The notes beneath the pieces were generated by a model. It saw nothing but the letters and a program-made list of their open reading frames with translations. It did no database searches and had not been told where the DNA came from. From positions 27,495,618 to 27,559,617 of the forward strand of contig CP141128.1 in the NCBI GenBank assembly GCA_035236585.1: a DNA stretch of 64,000 bases. Reading direction: 5' to 3'. Below are positions 12,325 to 30,370 of the stretch, in pieces (position 1 is the first letter of the stretch; each line of letters starts with the position of its first letter). The position numbers and the translations under genes are program-made. The stretch is from Warburgia ugandensis (lineage: Eukaryota; Streptophyta; Magnoliopsida; Canellales; Canellaceae).

Positions 12325-14245
12325 CCAATTAGCTTTTGAGGTGTAACCTTTTCAAAACCTTCTAAATATGGTATCTCCTCTTGCTTACCAATCAAGAAGC
12401 CACATTTCTAATTTGATTCAAACTTTACTAATTCCTTAAGGGATGTTCTTTCAATTCTAGACATGGTGATGTGATATTAAGCAAATCTATCCACTAATAA
12501 TCTCATATGACCCACATTAGAAGATCAATTATGCAAGTACCCTTATGAGTAAATTATCATTTTACCCTTATAAGTAAATTACCATTATAAACTCCCACCT
12601 TAAATACATACCATTCGAAAGATTAGTGGTTGTGGATCAACTTAAGCTCGTCATATTTATACAATCAACTGTAATGAATCCTATCTTAAATACATTTTGA
12701 AAATATCTTATATTAAATACATATACATATAATATTAATTTGATAAACATTTTATCAAAGTTCATCACATCACGGTCATGGGCTATACAAAATTCATTTA
12801 TAAGATAGCCTGCAGGGATTATCTTACTTTACACATAAGGGTGAGGGTCTCTTGTTGGCCATCTTATATCCTTTATGAGTTTATAAATGTCCTAGTGCAC
12901 ACAGTGTTATATATGAATATATTTCATAATGAAATGCATCAAAGAAAAAAAATTAAATCTCATTAAGAATATAGTATTATCAAGTTCAAGAGTAATTGTA
13001 ATTATGTACATCTAGTAACACTTAATGTCCTTGATAGGTAAGGTCATGCCTTATGTGCAAATCACATTCACACACTTTATGAATTTTAAAGGTTTCTGCC
13101 TTAGATGAACTAACAATTGATCCTCTCTATCTCATGGAAATAACAAATTTGACAAGTATCACAAAATTGGGTTTTCGATTCTCATTCTTACTAGAGGATT
13201 ATTTTAAGTTTAGATAGAATCAGAATTTCATTTCTTCTTCATATAGTTTTTTACCCACATTTTATATAATTCCTACTATATTGCCTAAGGTTGCTAAGAA
13301 CATCTCATTATTCTTAAATGTATTATTATGTTATCTTTAATGGTAAAATTGGCAGACCATAATGAATAAGGATTTTATTTATTCAAAAATATCATTTTAG
13401 AAAGAAAAAAAGAAAAGAAAAAAAAGATTGTATTTATTCTAATCACTTGATGAAAAATATCATTATGTTAGCTCATGGAACTTCTTAACTTTAAGGAACT
13501 TAGTAAATTAAACGTGTAGGACCTCAAAACAATAGGCCCACTTTTCATTCAACTATAATCCTACACATATTTGGAAATCTAATTGTAAAGTTTGTGAACA
13601 TCTTCAGATGTATTTAATATTTCATGCTATTATGATGAGGGCCCTTCAAAGGACTAAAAAAAATTTAAATGAGGACCGGGTGTTTTGTCAAAAACATTCC
13701 TTAAAAACCAATATTTCTTAAGTCATGACTCTATGAGGATCCCATGAGCAATTAGCATGTTGTCCAAGTTCGCCCACCCTAGAATGAATGCTGCTTGAAA
13801 GAACCATCATCCTATGGAAGAGCAGGGGTTAGTGTCAATCAGTCATAACTTTGGTAATTATCTTATAGCTCTTATTGCACAAGCCAATAGGCCTAAGCCC
13901 CTCAACAGAATTTGCAACAACCTTTTCTAGGATAAAAATAATAATCATGTGATTGACTTCTATAAGAAGAAAACCTAAATGGAAGATGCTATTACTACTA
14001 GGAAACATGTGGAGAGTTGAAAAGTTTTTTTAATTAGAATCAAGAACTTCAAAACATGATATGATTAACCTTGAATCATGTAAATTCATTTCTTTGAACA
14101 TAATCAACAGAAAAGTTACCTTGTTTAGGATCGAATATGTAATCCCTCCAGTTACTCCACCATTAATTGATAATAAACAACCCCTCCTTCTTTTCTAATA
14201 AGTGGCTCTAAATTCCAAATTTTAGAATTAGAAGAGAGGGAGAGT
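12180..14245. repeat. Macro-repeat unit 1
   Basis: First visible unit, about 2.06 kb, with a pure CT tract at 12244-12320. The antisense L1 RT fragment lies at about 13717-13975 with several changes that break its frame. The unit lacks the 'cccaagctattc' block right after the CT tract, which jumps straight to 'gactccaattagc'. Confidence 0.85.
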
Positions 14246-16045
14246 GTCCTAGTACTTTTCTGCTTGTGAAGGTTCTTTGGGGGGCATTATTTTGTTAGGT
14301 TGTGATCTCTCTCTCTCTCTCCCTCTCCCCCCCCGCTCTGTGTGTGTGTTGTGTGTGTGAGTCTTCCCCAAGCTATTATTCAAATTAGAAAGCTACTTTC
14401 ATTGTTTGACTCCAATTAGCTTTTCAGGTGTAACCTTTTTGCAACCTTTTAAATATGGTATTTACTTACGCTTACCTATCAAGAAACCAATTTCTTGATT
14501 TGATTCAAACTCTACTAATTCCTTAAGGGACATTCTTTCAATTCTAGACCTGGTGATGTGATATTAAGCAAATCTATCCGCTAATACCACATATGGCCGA
14601 CGTTAGAAGATTAATTATGCATGTACCCTTTTGAGTAAATTATTATTTTACCCTTAGAAGTAAATTACCATTATAAACTCCCACTTACCCCTAAGCATGT
14701 TATCTTTGTACAATCAACTGCAATGGGTCCGATCTTAAATACATTATGAAAATATCTTATATTAAATACATATACATATAATATTAATTTGATAAAAAAA
14801 TTTATCAAAGTTCATCAAGTCCATGGGTTATGAAAAATTCATTTATAAGATAGCTCACAAGGATTATCTTACTCTACACATAAGGGTGAGGCACCTTGTT
14901 GGACATCTTGTATCCTTTATGAGTTTATAAATGTCCCACTGAACACAGTGTTAAGTATGAATAGATTTCATCATGAAATGCACCAAAGACAAAATTTAAA
15001 TCTCAATAAGAATATAGATTTTTCACGTTGAAGAGTAATTGTAATTATGTATATCTAATAACACTTTTTGTCCTAGATAGGTAAGGTCATGCCTCATGTC
15101 CAAATCATTTTCACATACTCTATGAATTTTGAAGGTTTCTATGTTAGATGACCTAAGAATTGATCATCTCTATCAATATCTCATTTCACTAGTATCACAT
15201 AATTAGGTTTTCCATTCCCATTCTTACTGGAGGATTATTTTAAGTTTACATAGAATCAGAATTTCATTTCTTATTCCTATAATTATTAAATGCATATTAT
15301 GTTACCTTTAATTGTAAAATTGGCATAGCATGATGACTAAGGATTGTACCTATTCAAAAATACCATTTTAGAGAGAGAGAAAAAAAAAAAGAGATTATAT
15401 TTATTCATATCACCTAATGAAAAATATCTTATGTGAGTTCATAGAACTTCTTAGCTTTAATGAACTTAGTAAATTAAATGTGCAGGACCTCAAAATAGTA
15501 GGCCCACCTTTCTTAATTCTCATAGCCATGATGATCTCATGAGAAATTAGGATGTTGTCCATCATGGCCCACCTTAGAACAAATGCTGCTTGAAAAGCAA
15601 CAATCATCTTGTAGAAGAACAGGGGATAGAGTCAATTAGTCATAACTTTGATAATTATCTTATAGCTCTTATTGCACAAGCTAGTAAGTCTTAGCCCCTC
15701 AATAGAATTTGTATCAACCTTTTTTAGGATGAAAAAATAATTGCATGATTAAGTTCTGTAAGAAGAAAACCTAAATGGAAGAAGTTATTGATATTGAAAA
15801 AGATATGGAAAGTTGAAAACTTTTCTTAACTCGAATCAAGAACTTAAGAACTTGATATGATTAACCTTGAATCATGTGAATTAGCATCTTTTAACATAAT
15901 CAATAGAAAATATACCTTGTTTAGGATCGAATATGTAATTCCTTTAGTTACTCCACCATTAATTGAGAATAATCAACTCTTACTTGATCTTCTCTTATAA
16001 GTGGCTCTAAATTCCAACTTTTAGAACTAGAAGAGAGTAAGAGAG
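14246..16045. repeat. Macro-repeat unit 2
   Basis: About 1.8 kb. The simple repeat is mixed here (CT, then a C run, then TG; 14305-14360). The L1 RT fragment is at about 15510-15765. A minus-strand open stretch at 15410-15607 reads FQAAFVLRWAMMDNILISHE, the RT block seen in the other units. Confidence 0.85.
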
Positions 16046-17901
16046 TCCTAGGACTTTTCTACTTGCCAAGGCTCTTTATGAGGGCATTATTTCTTCAATT
16101 GTTATTTCTCTCTCTTGCTCTCTCTATCTATTGCATTACTTATATAGATAGATAGAGTCTTCCCCAAGCTATTCTTCAAGTTAGAGAACTACTTTCCTAG
16201 TTTGACCCTAATTAGATTTTTAGGTGTAGCCTTTTTGAAACCTTCTAAATATGGTATCTCCACTAGCTTACCAATCAAGAAACTACCTTCCTAATTTGAT
16301 TCAAACTCAACTAATTCCTTATGGGACATTTTTTTCAATATAGAAATGGTGATGTGACATGAAGCAAATCTATCCACTAATAACCACATATAGCCCACAT
16401 TAGGAGAATAATTATATAGGTACACTTATGAGAAAATTACCATTTTACCCTTATAAGTAAATTACCATTATAAACTCCCACTTAACTATTTTCATTCATA
16501 ATACCAATAAGGGCTATAGATCAACTTACCCTTAAGCTTGTCATCATTGTACAAGCAAGTACAATGTGTCCCATCTTAAACACATTTTGAAAATATCTTA
16601 CATTAAATGCATAGACGTATAATATAAATTTGATAAACATTTTATCAATGATAGTCAAGGCCGTGGGTTTTACCAAATTCATTTAAGAGACAACTTGTAG
16701 GGAATATCTTACTCTACACATAAGTTTGAGGTTCTCATTTTGGACATCTTATATCCTTTATGAGTTTATAAATGTCCCAGTGCACATAGAGTTAAGTATG
16801 AATAGATTTCATCATGAAATGCACCAAAGGCAAAAATTAAATCTCACTAAGAATATAGATTTTTCAAGTTGAAGAGTCATTATAATTATGTATATCTAGT
16901 AACACTTAGTGTCCTAGATAGGTAAGCTCATGCCTTATGTGCAAATCACTTTCACACACTTTATCAATTTTCAAGGTCTCTACCTTAGATGATCTAAGAA
17001 TTGATCATCTCTATCTTATGGAAATATCACATTTGAAAACTATCACATAATTAGGTTTTCCATTTCCATTCTTACTATTGAATTATTTTAAGTTTAGATA
17101 GAATTGGAATTTTATTTCTAATTCCTATAATTCTTAACCAACATTATATGTAAGTCATACTATATTGCCTAAGGTTGCTAAGTTCATCACATGATTCCTA
17201 AATGCAGTATTATGTTACCTTTAATTGTAAAATTGGCATACCAAGACGACTAAGTATTGTAACTATTCAAAAATACCATTTGTGAAAAAAAAAAAAAAAA
17301 AAAAAACAAGATTGTATTTATTCAAATCACCTGATGAAAAAAATCTTTATGTGAGTTCATAGAATTTCTTAGCTTTAAGGAACTTAGTAAATTAAACAAG
17401 CTAGGCTTCAAAACTGTAGGCCCACTTTTCATTCAACTAGAATCATACACGTATTTGCAAATCTATTTGTAAACTTTGGGAACATCTTTGAATGTATTCA
17501 ATATTTCATGTTATTATAATGAAGGCCCTTCAATGTGCCAATTTTTTTTAAGTGAGGATGGGGTGTTTTGTCAAAAACATCCCTTAAACGCCCGCCTTTC
17601 TTAAGCGTCATAGCTATGAAGATCCCATGAGAAATTAGGATGTTTTCCATCACAACCCACCCTAGAATGAACGCTGCTTGAAAAGCACCAATCAGCCTAT
17701 GGAAGAATAGGGGACAAAGTCAATCAATTATAACTTTGGTAATTATCTTATAGCTCTTATTGCACAAACCAATAGGCCTTCACCCCTCAACAGAATTTGC
17801 ATCAACCTTTTGTAGGATAAAAATAATAATAATGTGATTAAGTGCTGTCAGGAGAAAACCTAAATGGAAGAGAGTCCTAGGAGTAGAAGAGAGGAAGTGA
17901 G
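16046..17901. repeat. Macro-repeat unit 3, with 3' deletion
   Basis: About 1.86 kb, with only a short CT tract (16107-16128). A 24 bp A run lies near 17285. The unit passes from 'aacctaaatggaag' (about 17870) directly into 'agagtcctagg'. The ~250 bp block with 'taccttgtttaggatc' and 'taagtggctctaaattcc' found in the other complete units is deleted. The RT fragment is at about 17598-17855. Confidence 0.85.
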
Positions 17902-19991
<2,090 letters not shown>

Positions 19992-20063
19992 TCCTAGGAC
20001 TTTTTTGCTTGTGAAGGCTCTTTAGGGGGGCGTTATTTTGTTCACTTGTGATTTTTCTCGCTT

Positions 20064-20158
<95 letters not shown>

Positions 20159-22099
20159 TGTATTAGTTAAATAGATACAAAGTCTTCCCAAACTATTCTT
20201 CCAGTTAGAAAATTACTTTCCTAGTTTGACTCCAATTACCTTTTTAGGGTGTAGCCTTTTTGAAACCTTCTATATATGTTATCTCCTCTTGCTTGCCAAT
20301 CAAGAAACCACTTTTCTAATTTGATTCAAACTCTACTAATTCCTTAAGGGACATGTTTTCCATTCAAGAGATGGTGATGTGATATTAAGCAAATCTATTC
20401 ACTAATAATAACAAATGACCGACGTTAGAAGATTAATTATATAGGTACACTTATGAGTAAATTCCCATTTTGCCCTTATAAGTAAATTATCATTATAGAC
20501 TCCCACTTAACTATATTCATAAATAGTACCAATACCGTTTGTAGATCACCTGACTCCTAAGCTTGTCATCTTTGTACATTCAACTACAATGGGTCCCATC
20601 TTAAACACATTTTGAAAATATCTTATATTAAATACATATACATATTATATTAATTTGATAATCATTTTATCAAAGATCATCCAAGCCATAGGTTTTACCA
20701 AATTCATTTATAAGATAGCCCTTTGGGAATATCTTACTCTACACATAAGGACGAGGGTCTCATGTTGGACATCTTATATCCTTTAGGAGTTTATAAATGT
20801 CCTAGTGCACACAGAGTTAAGTTTGAATAGATTTTATCATGAAATGCACCAAAGACAAAAGTTAAATCTCATTAAGAATATATATTTTTAAAGTTCAAGA
20901 CTAATTGTAATTATGTATATCTAGTAATACTTAGTGTCCTAGATAGGTAAGGTATTGCGTTATGTGCAAATCACTTTCACACACTCTATGAATTTTCAAG
21001 GTTTCTACCTTAGAATACCTAAGAATTAATCACCTCTATCTTATGGAAATATCTCATTTGACTAGTATCACATAATTAGGTTTTCCATTCCCATTCTTAC
21101 TAGAGGATTATTTTGATGAATCAGAATTTCATTTCTTATTCCTATAGTTCTTAACCAACATTTTATGTAAATCCTAGCTATTATATTACCTAAGGCTGCT
21201 AAGATCATGTCATCATTCTTAAATGTGTTATTATGTTACCTTTAATTGTAAAAATGGCATAACAAGAAGACTAAGGATTGTCTCTCTTCAAAAATACCAT
21301 TTTAGAAAAAATGATTGTATTTATTCAAATCAATTGATTAAAAATATCTTTAAGTTCATAGAATTTCTTAGCTTTAAGGAACTTTAAGGCCCACTTTTCA
21401 TTCGACTAAAATCCTACACATATTTGGAAAACTAATCATAAACTTCAGGGTCATCTTTGAATGTATTTAATATTTCATGTTATTATAATGTTGGCCGATC
21501 AATGGACCATTATTTTTAAATGGGAAGGGGTGTTTTGCTGAAAACATATCTTAAACATCCACCTTTCGTAAGTCCCATGGATGTGAAGATATCTTGAGAA
21601 ATTAGGATGTTGTACATGATGGCCCACCCTAGAACAAACATTGCTTGAAAAGCACCAATCATCCTATTGAAGAACAAGGGATAGAGTCAATAGGCCATAA
21701 CTTTGGTAATTATCTTATAGCTCTTATTCCACAATCTGATAGGCCTTAACCCCTTAATAGAATTTACATCAACCTTTTTTAGGATAAAAATAATAATTGT
21801 GTGATTAAGTTTTGTAAGAACAAAACCTAAATGGAAGATACTTTTAATATTGGAAAACATGTGGAAAGTTGAAAATTTTTCTTAACTCGAATCAAGAACT
21901 TATACTTGATATGATTAACTTTGAATCCTATGAATTAGTATCTTTGAACATAATCAATAGAAAATGTACCTTGTTTAAGATCAAATATGTAATCCCTCTA
22001 GCTACTCCACCATTAATTGAGAATAAACAACCCTTACTTCTTCTTCTCTTATAAGTGGTTCTAAATTCCAAATTTTAGAACTAGAAGAGAGGAAGAGAG
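19992..22099. repeat. Macro-repeat unit 5
   Basis: About 2.1 kb, CT tract at 20065-20156. It matches the unit order fully. Small deletions occur, for example about 20 bp in the 'ttttaagtttagatagaatc' block near 21115. The antisense RT fragment is at about 21560-21815. Confidence 0.85.
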
Positions 22100-24882
<2,783 letters not shown>

Positions 24883-25707
24883 TGATAAGTGTTTAATTTT
24901 GCATAAAAAACACCCAATTGGTACCCATGTGTTACAACTTATAGGGGTAAAGTAGGGTTTTTGTACCAAAATTTCGTAACACGTGCATTTTTTACTTAAT
25001 AACCCAAAAATTTGATATTTCGTAAATCTAGAGGCTAATCTAAGGTAGGCGTGTGATTAGTCATGTGTTTATAGGATTTAATTAGAATTTTCCTTTTTTT
25101 TTAGGTAGAAAGATGATGATCTGACAATTGAGATCGATCAGGATGAAATTGAAGGTCAAGATTAAAAGATAGAGTCAAAACCTAAGAATCATTAATCTAA
25201 CATGAAACCAAAAGTCAAGATCATCTTGTGAACCATCAATGGATGCAACTAAAGGCATTAAAGATGGCCAAAGTGGGCCCATGAAGTGAGCCATGCATTC
25301 CCACCACCTTTGCATGGGTTGCATGTAAGCCCCCAAGCCATATTCAAGCTATGAACAAGGTGACAAGTTAAGGAGTCAAGCCAAGAAAGAATCCAAATCC
25401 AACCATGAAGCCTGGCCAATGGAGTCTTCGAATTAGCCATCTAAGCCATCAAGCTAAGCTAAATGGAAGGCTAGGATTGGAGGAGATTCAAGAGGATTAT
25501 CCATGAGATATTTTGAATATAATCAAGGAAAATCTATTAGAATAAGATGGCACGTGGACCAATGGGATAAGAGTCTTCCATTCTTAGTGTTTTTCTCACT
25601 TTTCCCCACTTTTTTCCTCAATTTCCACCTCACCCTTAAGATGCACTACGAATTTCTATTGTAGAATTGCATCTTTCACTCTATCACATTCCACCTCTTA
25701 GGAAACT
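24883..25707 (+). mobile_element. Athila-like element E2: 5' LTR, left part
   Basis: The sequence TGATAAGTGTTTAATTTTGC starts abruptly within macro-repeat unit 7. TGATAAGTG is a typical start of Athila-like LTRs. From about 25085 it runs parallel to 33852 onward: 'agattaaaaga', 'aagtcaagatcatctt', 'gtgacaa', 'aggagtcaagccaa'. That supports LTR status. The LTR is interrupted at 25707 by the long solo LTR X and resumes at 30371, giving about 2.62 kb of E2 LTR sequence in total (825 + 1795 bp). Confidence 0.78.
25703..25707 (+). repeat. 5 bp target duplication (left) of solo LTR X
   Basis: AAACT directly precedes TGTGATGACC. The same AAACT directly follows the element's end at 30366-30370. A 5 bp duplication is usual for Ty3/gypsy integration. 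Confidence 0.85.
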
Positions 25708-28700
25708 TGTGATGACCTGGGTTTTTGTAACACGTTTTGTAATACATTTTGAAAGGCAGGGCCCTTAATCATGTAAAAAAAATTTACAAAACAAAGTAGT
25801 GAAAATTATTTTCTTTAGAACTTGTTTTATAAAACCCAAGTCATCACTTCATACATAACATAAGTAGAATTTTGTACAAGATAAAATTCCATTGAAGGAA
25901 TAGACTTTCATTAAATTTTAGAATCCATCCAGTGGTTCACAGTACAGCCAAATCCATTACAATACTAGTCCAAATTACATAATCCAAACTCAAAGCTCAC
26001 CATACAATGAAACTCTCATTACAATACAACACTCTCAAACAAAGCAAAATACATGTCTTCAAGGGTATACCTTGAAGATTATTCTCTTTAAGTCTTCTAT
26101 CGTCTTGAGCTCTTAACTCTCCTTCCATGTATATGAGATATTGCAACATTTACAATATCTCATAAAGCAATGCTTGGTAGGGGATTCAAGAAGCATAAAA
26201 ATTGATGATGTAATTCCAATACTTCATAATCCCATTTTCCCTAAACATATTCGTCTCTACTCTTTACTTTATAATTTATGTACATCCATATACATACATA
26301 CTATACATGGGTAAATACGTTAAATTTATGAAAGTACCCAACTATCATTCCCAACTAAGCTGATCAATTCTCTTCATCAGTATTTCAGCTAATCCTACAT
26401 TGGGATTTCCCTTCTTGGGAAATATGGGTAATATGCAATTACATAGCATTTCATTATGCTAAAACATAAGGCATTTCACTATGCCTACTCTCATATGCTT
26501 CATAGTGCAAAATAATCAAAGGGCTACCATGCTGCAGTCTGATCCGTACTAGCGCGCTCGGATAACTGCCCTGTTCACTACTGATACCATGGTAGAAAAT
26601 ATTATGTCACTGCCCATATGGGGAGACGGGACTTTCATAGTGGTGGCCTTCCCATAATTGCCCCACTAGACTTTTAGCCTCTCATAGGGTAAGGTATCAT
26701 CAAATCATCAAATTTCAAGGAGCGGGTGGCCAAACCCTTATAACTCCTCTAACATAGCATCCCCCTAGGCTTATGCCTATTAAAACAAAGTCACAAGCCT
26801 CCAAGCTTGTATGTAAAATAGATTTCATACATATCAGACCATGCATGCATTTACTTAGGGCTGAAATATCTTCTAGTTCCCTATTTACTTATAGTCTAGT
26901 CCTTAACCATCTTATATGTATTTGGTTGGATCATAAGGTTTTCAGGGGATTTAATACAAGTATTAACAATCACTCTTGTCAACATAAGGTCATGGGTTCA
27001 ATCATATATATCCCATGTAAATGCATTCATCAAATCCTCCTACCTTTAAGTAGTGATCCCTTCTCGCAGATCTTCCATGATCTTAACTTATGTATGTAAT
27101 CTGTACATCCATACATACTGTCAATATATATAAATTATGCACAATCATATTGATCACTAAATCTAATGTTTAGAATGATCTTTAATTCATTCATATCTAA
27201 GTATTTTCTATCTCTAAGTCTTTGTGTGTCCATCTCCTTGATCTTGATCTTTCATAGATCCTTTGATTGACACTCTATACTTATTGATAAAGATCAAGGT
27301 CCTAAATCTTTTATCATCTAGTTCTTCCTTGATCTAAGTTCAGTTATTGGATCATCCCTAAGGAGGATGATCTTGGTTTTCTTCCTTGAATCACCTTTGA
27401 TCAAGGGTTTGGATTATCTATCTAATGAACTAGATTTGATCTATAACATGCATACTAACAAACATGCATTCTAAATACAATACAATATTCTTATTCTTTT
27501 GTTCTTGATCATTCAAGATCTAATGGATCTTGTTTGATCATCCTTATCTTACTTACAGTTTTTATTAGGGTTAGATAATTTACTAACTTTTTATGCTCTT
27601 ACTATTATTATTCAACCAGTTAATGTTTTGCTGATTGAAGGTAACTTATTTAAGCCTAAGTCTAGATTGCTCCTCTTATTTTCAATTGGCTAAGGCTTAC
27701 TAGCTGAATGGGTGAACACAAAGAGGTTACTTCAATCCTCATGTAAGGAGGCATTTAGACAACATCCACTAGAGTGACCTTAGGTCAACCTTTCATAAGG
27801 TGCCTATAAGCATGTTGACCCTAAGTACTCTTTCTAATTGATTTTAATTAAGTCCATAAACATTCACAATGTCATTCATGGGGTTTATTATTCTCCTAGT
27901 TTTGGCTAAGGATTTGATAATCCTTATATTGTCCTATTAACTACAGCCCTTACTAATTAAGTCCATGGTACTCCATTCTTATTTGTGTCATGAAACTCTA
28001 CTTTCTCATTAGATTCTATTTTTGGTGTTTTATGCTCTTTATCTCATAACAAGTAGATCTACTAATAAAATTTAACCATAAATGAATTATAAATTCAAAG
28101 CATAAAACTACATAATTGAACACTTAATGATAATGAGGCAAGGTAGTTAAAGTTACACTAGCATGATTTCCAACTAATATACCTTAATAACTTAATTTAA
28201 ACTAACATGGACCTAAGGTATAATCTCATTCTATAGTATAATCTTACATGAAATTCTAGCATGGTCCTAAGTTACAATGGCATGGAATCATACTAACTTG
28301 GTCCTAAGTTACACTTGCATAAAATTACACTAACATGCCCCTAAGATAATTAAATCTAGCAACCTATGATAACAATCTAATCACATATCATGCTAAAGTC
28401 TAAAAGTTACACTAGCATGCTTTATAACATAAATCATATTTAAATGCTATTATCAATTAATAGAAAATAAAACTAATTACATTAATATTTTTAGCACTTT
28501 CACTTATGATCCAACCATTAGATCTTAGATCTTTTCCTTTTGATCAAGGGTTGTAGTTATATTTAGGGGGTTTTCTTTATTAAGGTCCAAAGATCATATT
28601 GCTTTGTTTTTGTCATAATCCATCCATGATCTCCCTAGATTTCATCATATCAACATCCATTCCATCCATTCCAAGGATCTGATCACACTTGATCTTATTG

Positions 28701-30365
28701 ATCAAGTGGGTCCTTTTGTAATTTTGAGGGTTTTTCTACCATAATGGGTAGATCCTTTAATATCTCTTAGATATGTCCAAATAAACCATATATATAACTT
28801 AATTTCAATATTATATCATTATTAAAACAAATTTCCAAGATCTGATCACCTCAGATCTTGAAGATCTTGGAAATTGGAAACTTATTTCCTAAATACAAAA
28901 ATTTTCATAAGGTATTTTCTCTATTTTATCATTTAATAAGAAAATAGAGATTGTAAGCTTTCCATAGCTTCTTTCCGATCTCAATTTGGAGTTCATATGG
29001 CTCCGAAATTGAATCTGGAAGTTCACACTCCATTCCTAAGGCCTAGATCTGATTTGGGACCATTGAAATGGAAGGCCCAGATTTTCGGGCGGAAACGGGT
29101 CAGGCGAAACCGTTGGCATTGCACACCTGTCACCAGGACACACCCGTGACACATTCTCCCGACGACCGTCCTTATCGTGTGTTCGTCCCACTGGGACAAC
29201 GTCGCGCGCGCCGTGCGGCGTTCCACATGTCATCCTAGGGACCCACAATCCTATCGGGAGATTAGACCGTCCAATCAATCCCCTATCAATTGGGGCCCAA
29301 AACTTTATAGATTTTTGTGAAAATTTTACCCTAAGGGTTTTGGGCCCTTCTGGATCGATTGAAAGGGTCAAATTTTTCATCTGAGCCCTCAATCATCATG
29401 AATTGAAGGATCTAGTATTTACTTTATTTTTACCATTTTTCATCCAAATAAAATTACATAAAAATAGAAATTTCATAAAACAATAATAATTATGTTCAGG
29501 AAGTAGTTCCTCCTACCTGATTGGAGAAAAATGTTGGTTATATGGTCCAATTTAAGAGAATACCCATTTTGATGATAATATAGCCCAAGATCCACTTGTC
29601 TTGTGATTTCCGTTGTTTGAACCGTTGGATCTAAAAATTTCTTTGGGTGTTTTGTAGCTAAGGTATGGTAGGAAGTTTTGGACGGTGAGATCAGTGATAT
29701 TTGATCTGGAATAGAGTGCCTAATTGAATTTAGATCTCTTGTTCCAATCTAAAGAGAGGAGAGAAAAATGAAAGTGAGAGATCTTTTGGGAGTTTTGGGA
29801 TTTTGGAGATGGATCTAGGTCTGATTGTGTAATGATGATGGTTAGTTTTTTATTATTTATTAGCATTGGATTCTCCCATCTCCACCTTTTTCCCCCAAGA
29901 CCAGCTTGTATGGGTTTGACCCATGATTTCATGTGGGCTGGCCATAGGATTCGTTGTTACGTCCCTTGTGGGCCCCACATGGTGTAAAAAGACCATTTTG
30001 CCCTTTATGTATAAAAAATCATGATCTCGGAATTGAGAATACTTAGTGGTTTTGGATTCATATTTCTTAGCACATTCTAAATTTTGATATCTCAGATTTC
30101 GATTTTTTTGGGTAAAATTACTATTTTGCCCTTTTGTCCAAAAAATGAAGAAAATTAAGGATTTTTCATCCGAATTCAGAATTTGTCATGCTTACAGTCA
30201 TTCTGAAGGGTTTGCTAAGTCTAATTTCAATTATACATATATTATCCCTCGATTACACTTTTATAAGAAGTACATTCCAAATAACTCTAATATTTCAGCC
30301 CAAAATTTCTGAAACTCAAACTTTATTGATTCTCTCAATCAATTACAAAAATTGGGATTATTACA
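25708..30365 (+). mobile_element. Complete solo LTR of family X, 4658 bp, nested in E2 LTR
   Basis: It starts TGTGATGACCTGGG and ends GGGATTATTACA, i.e. TG...CA with imperfect inverted termini, and is bounded by the 5 bp repeat AAACT. The flanks rejoin into continuous E2 LTR. No gag, pol, primer site or polypurine tract is readable inside, so it is a solo LTR, or a non-coding LTR-only derivative. A second, inverted copy lies at 1-3391. The length is extreme for an LTR but comparable with LARD/Sukkula or Ogre-type LTRs. The first ~140 bp can fold back (see findings), and a CpG-rich patch lies at about 29090-29290. Short open frames here are chance. Confidence 0.85.
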
Positions 30366-30370
30366 AAACT
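30366..30370 (+). repeat. 5 bp target duplication (right) of solo LTR X
   Basis: AAACT, identical to 25703-25707, immediately after the terminal TTACA. Confidence 0.85.

Noticed and set aside
29023-29392. Minus-strand open frames of 67 and 118 codons
   Set aside because: They lie in the CpG-rich part of the solo LTR, overlap each other in different frames, and have no recognisable domain.
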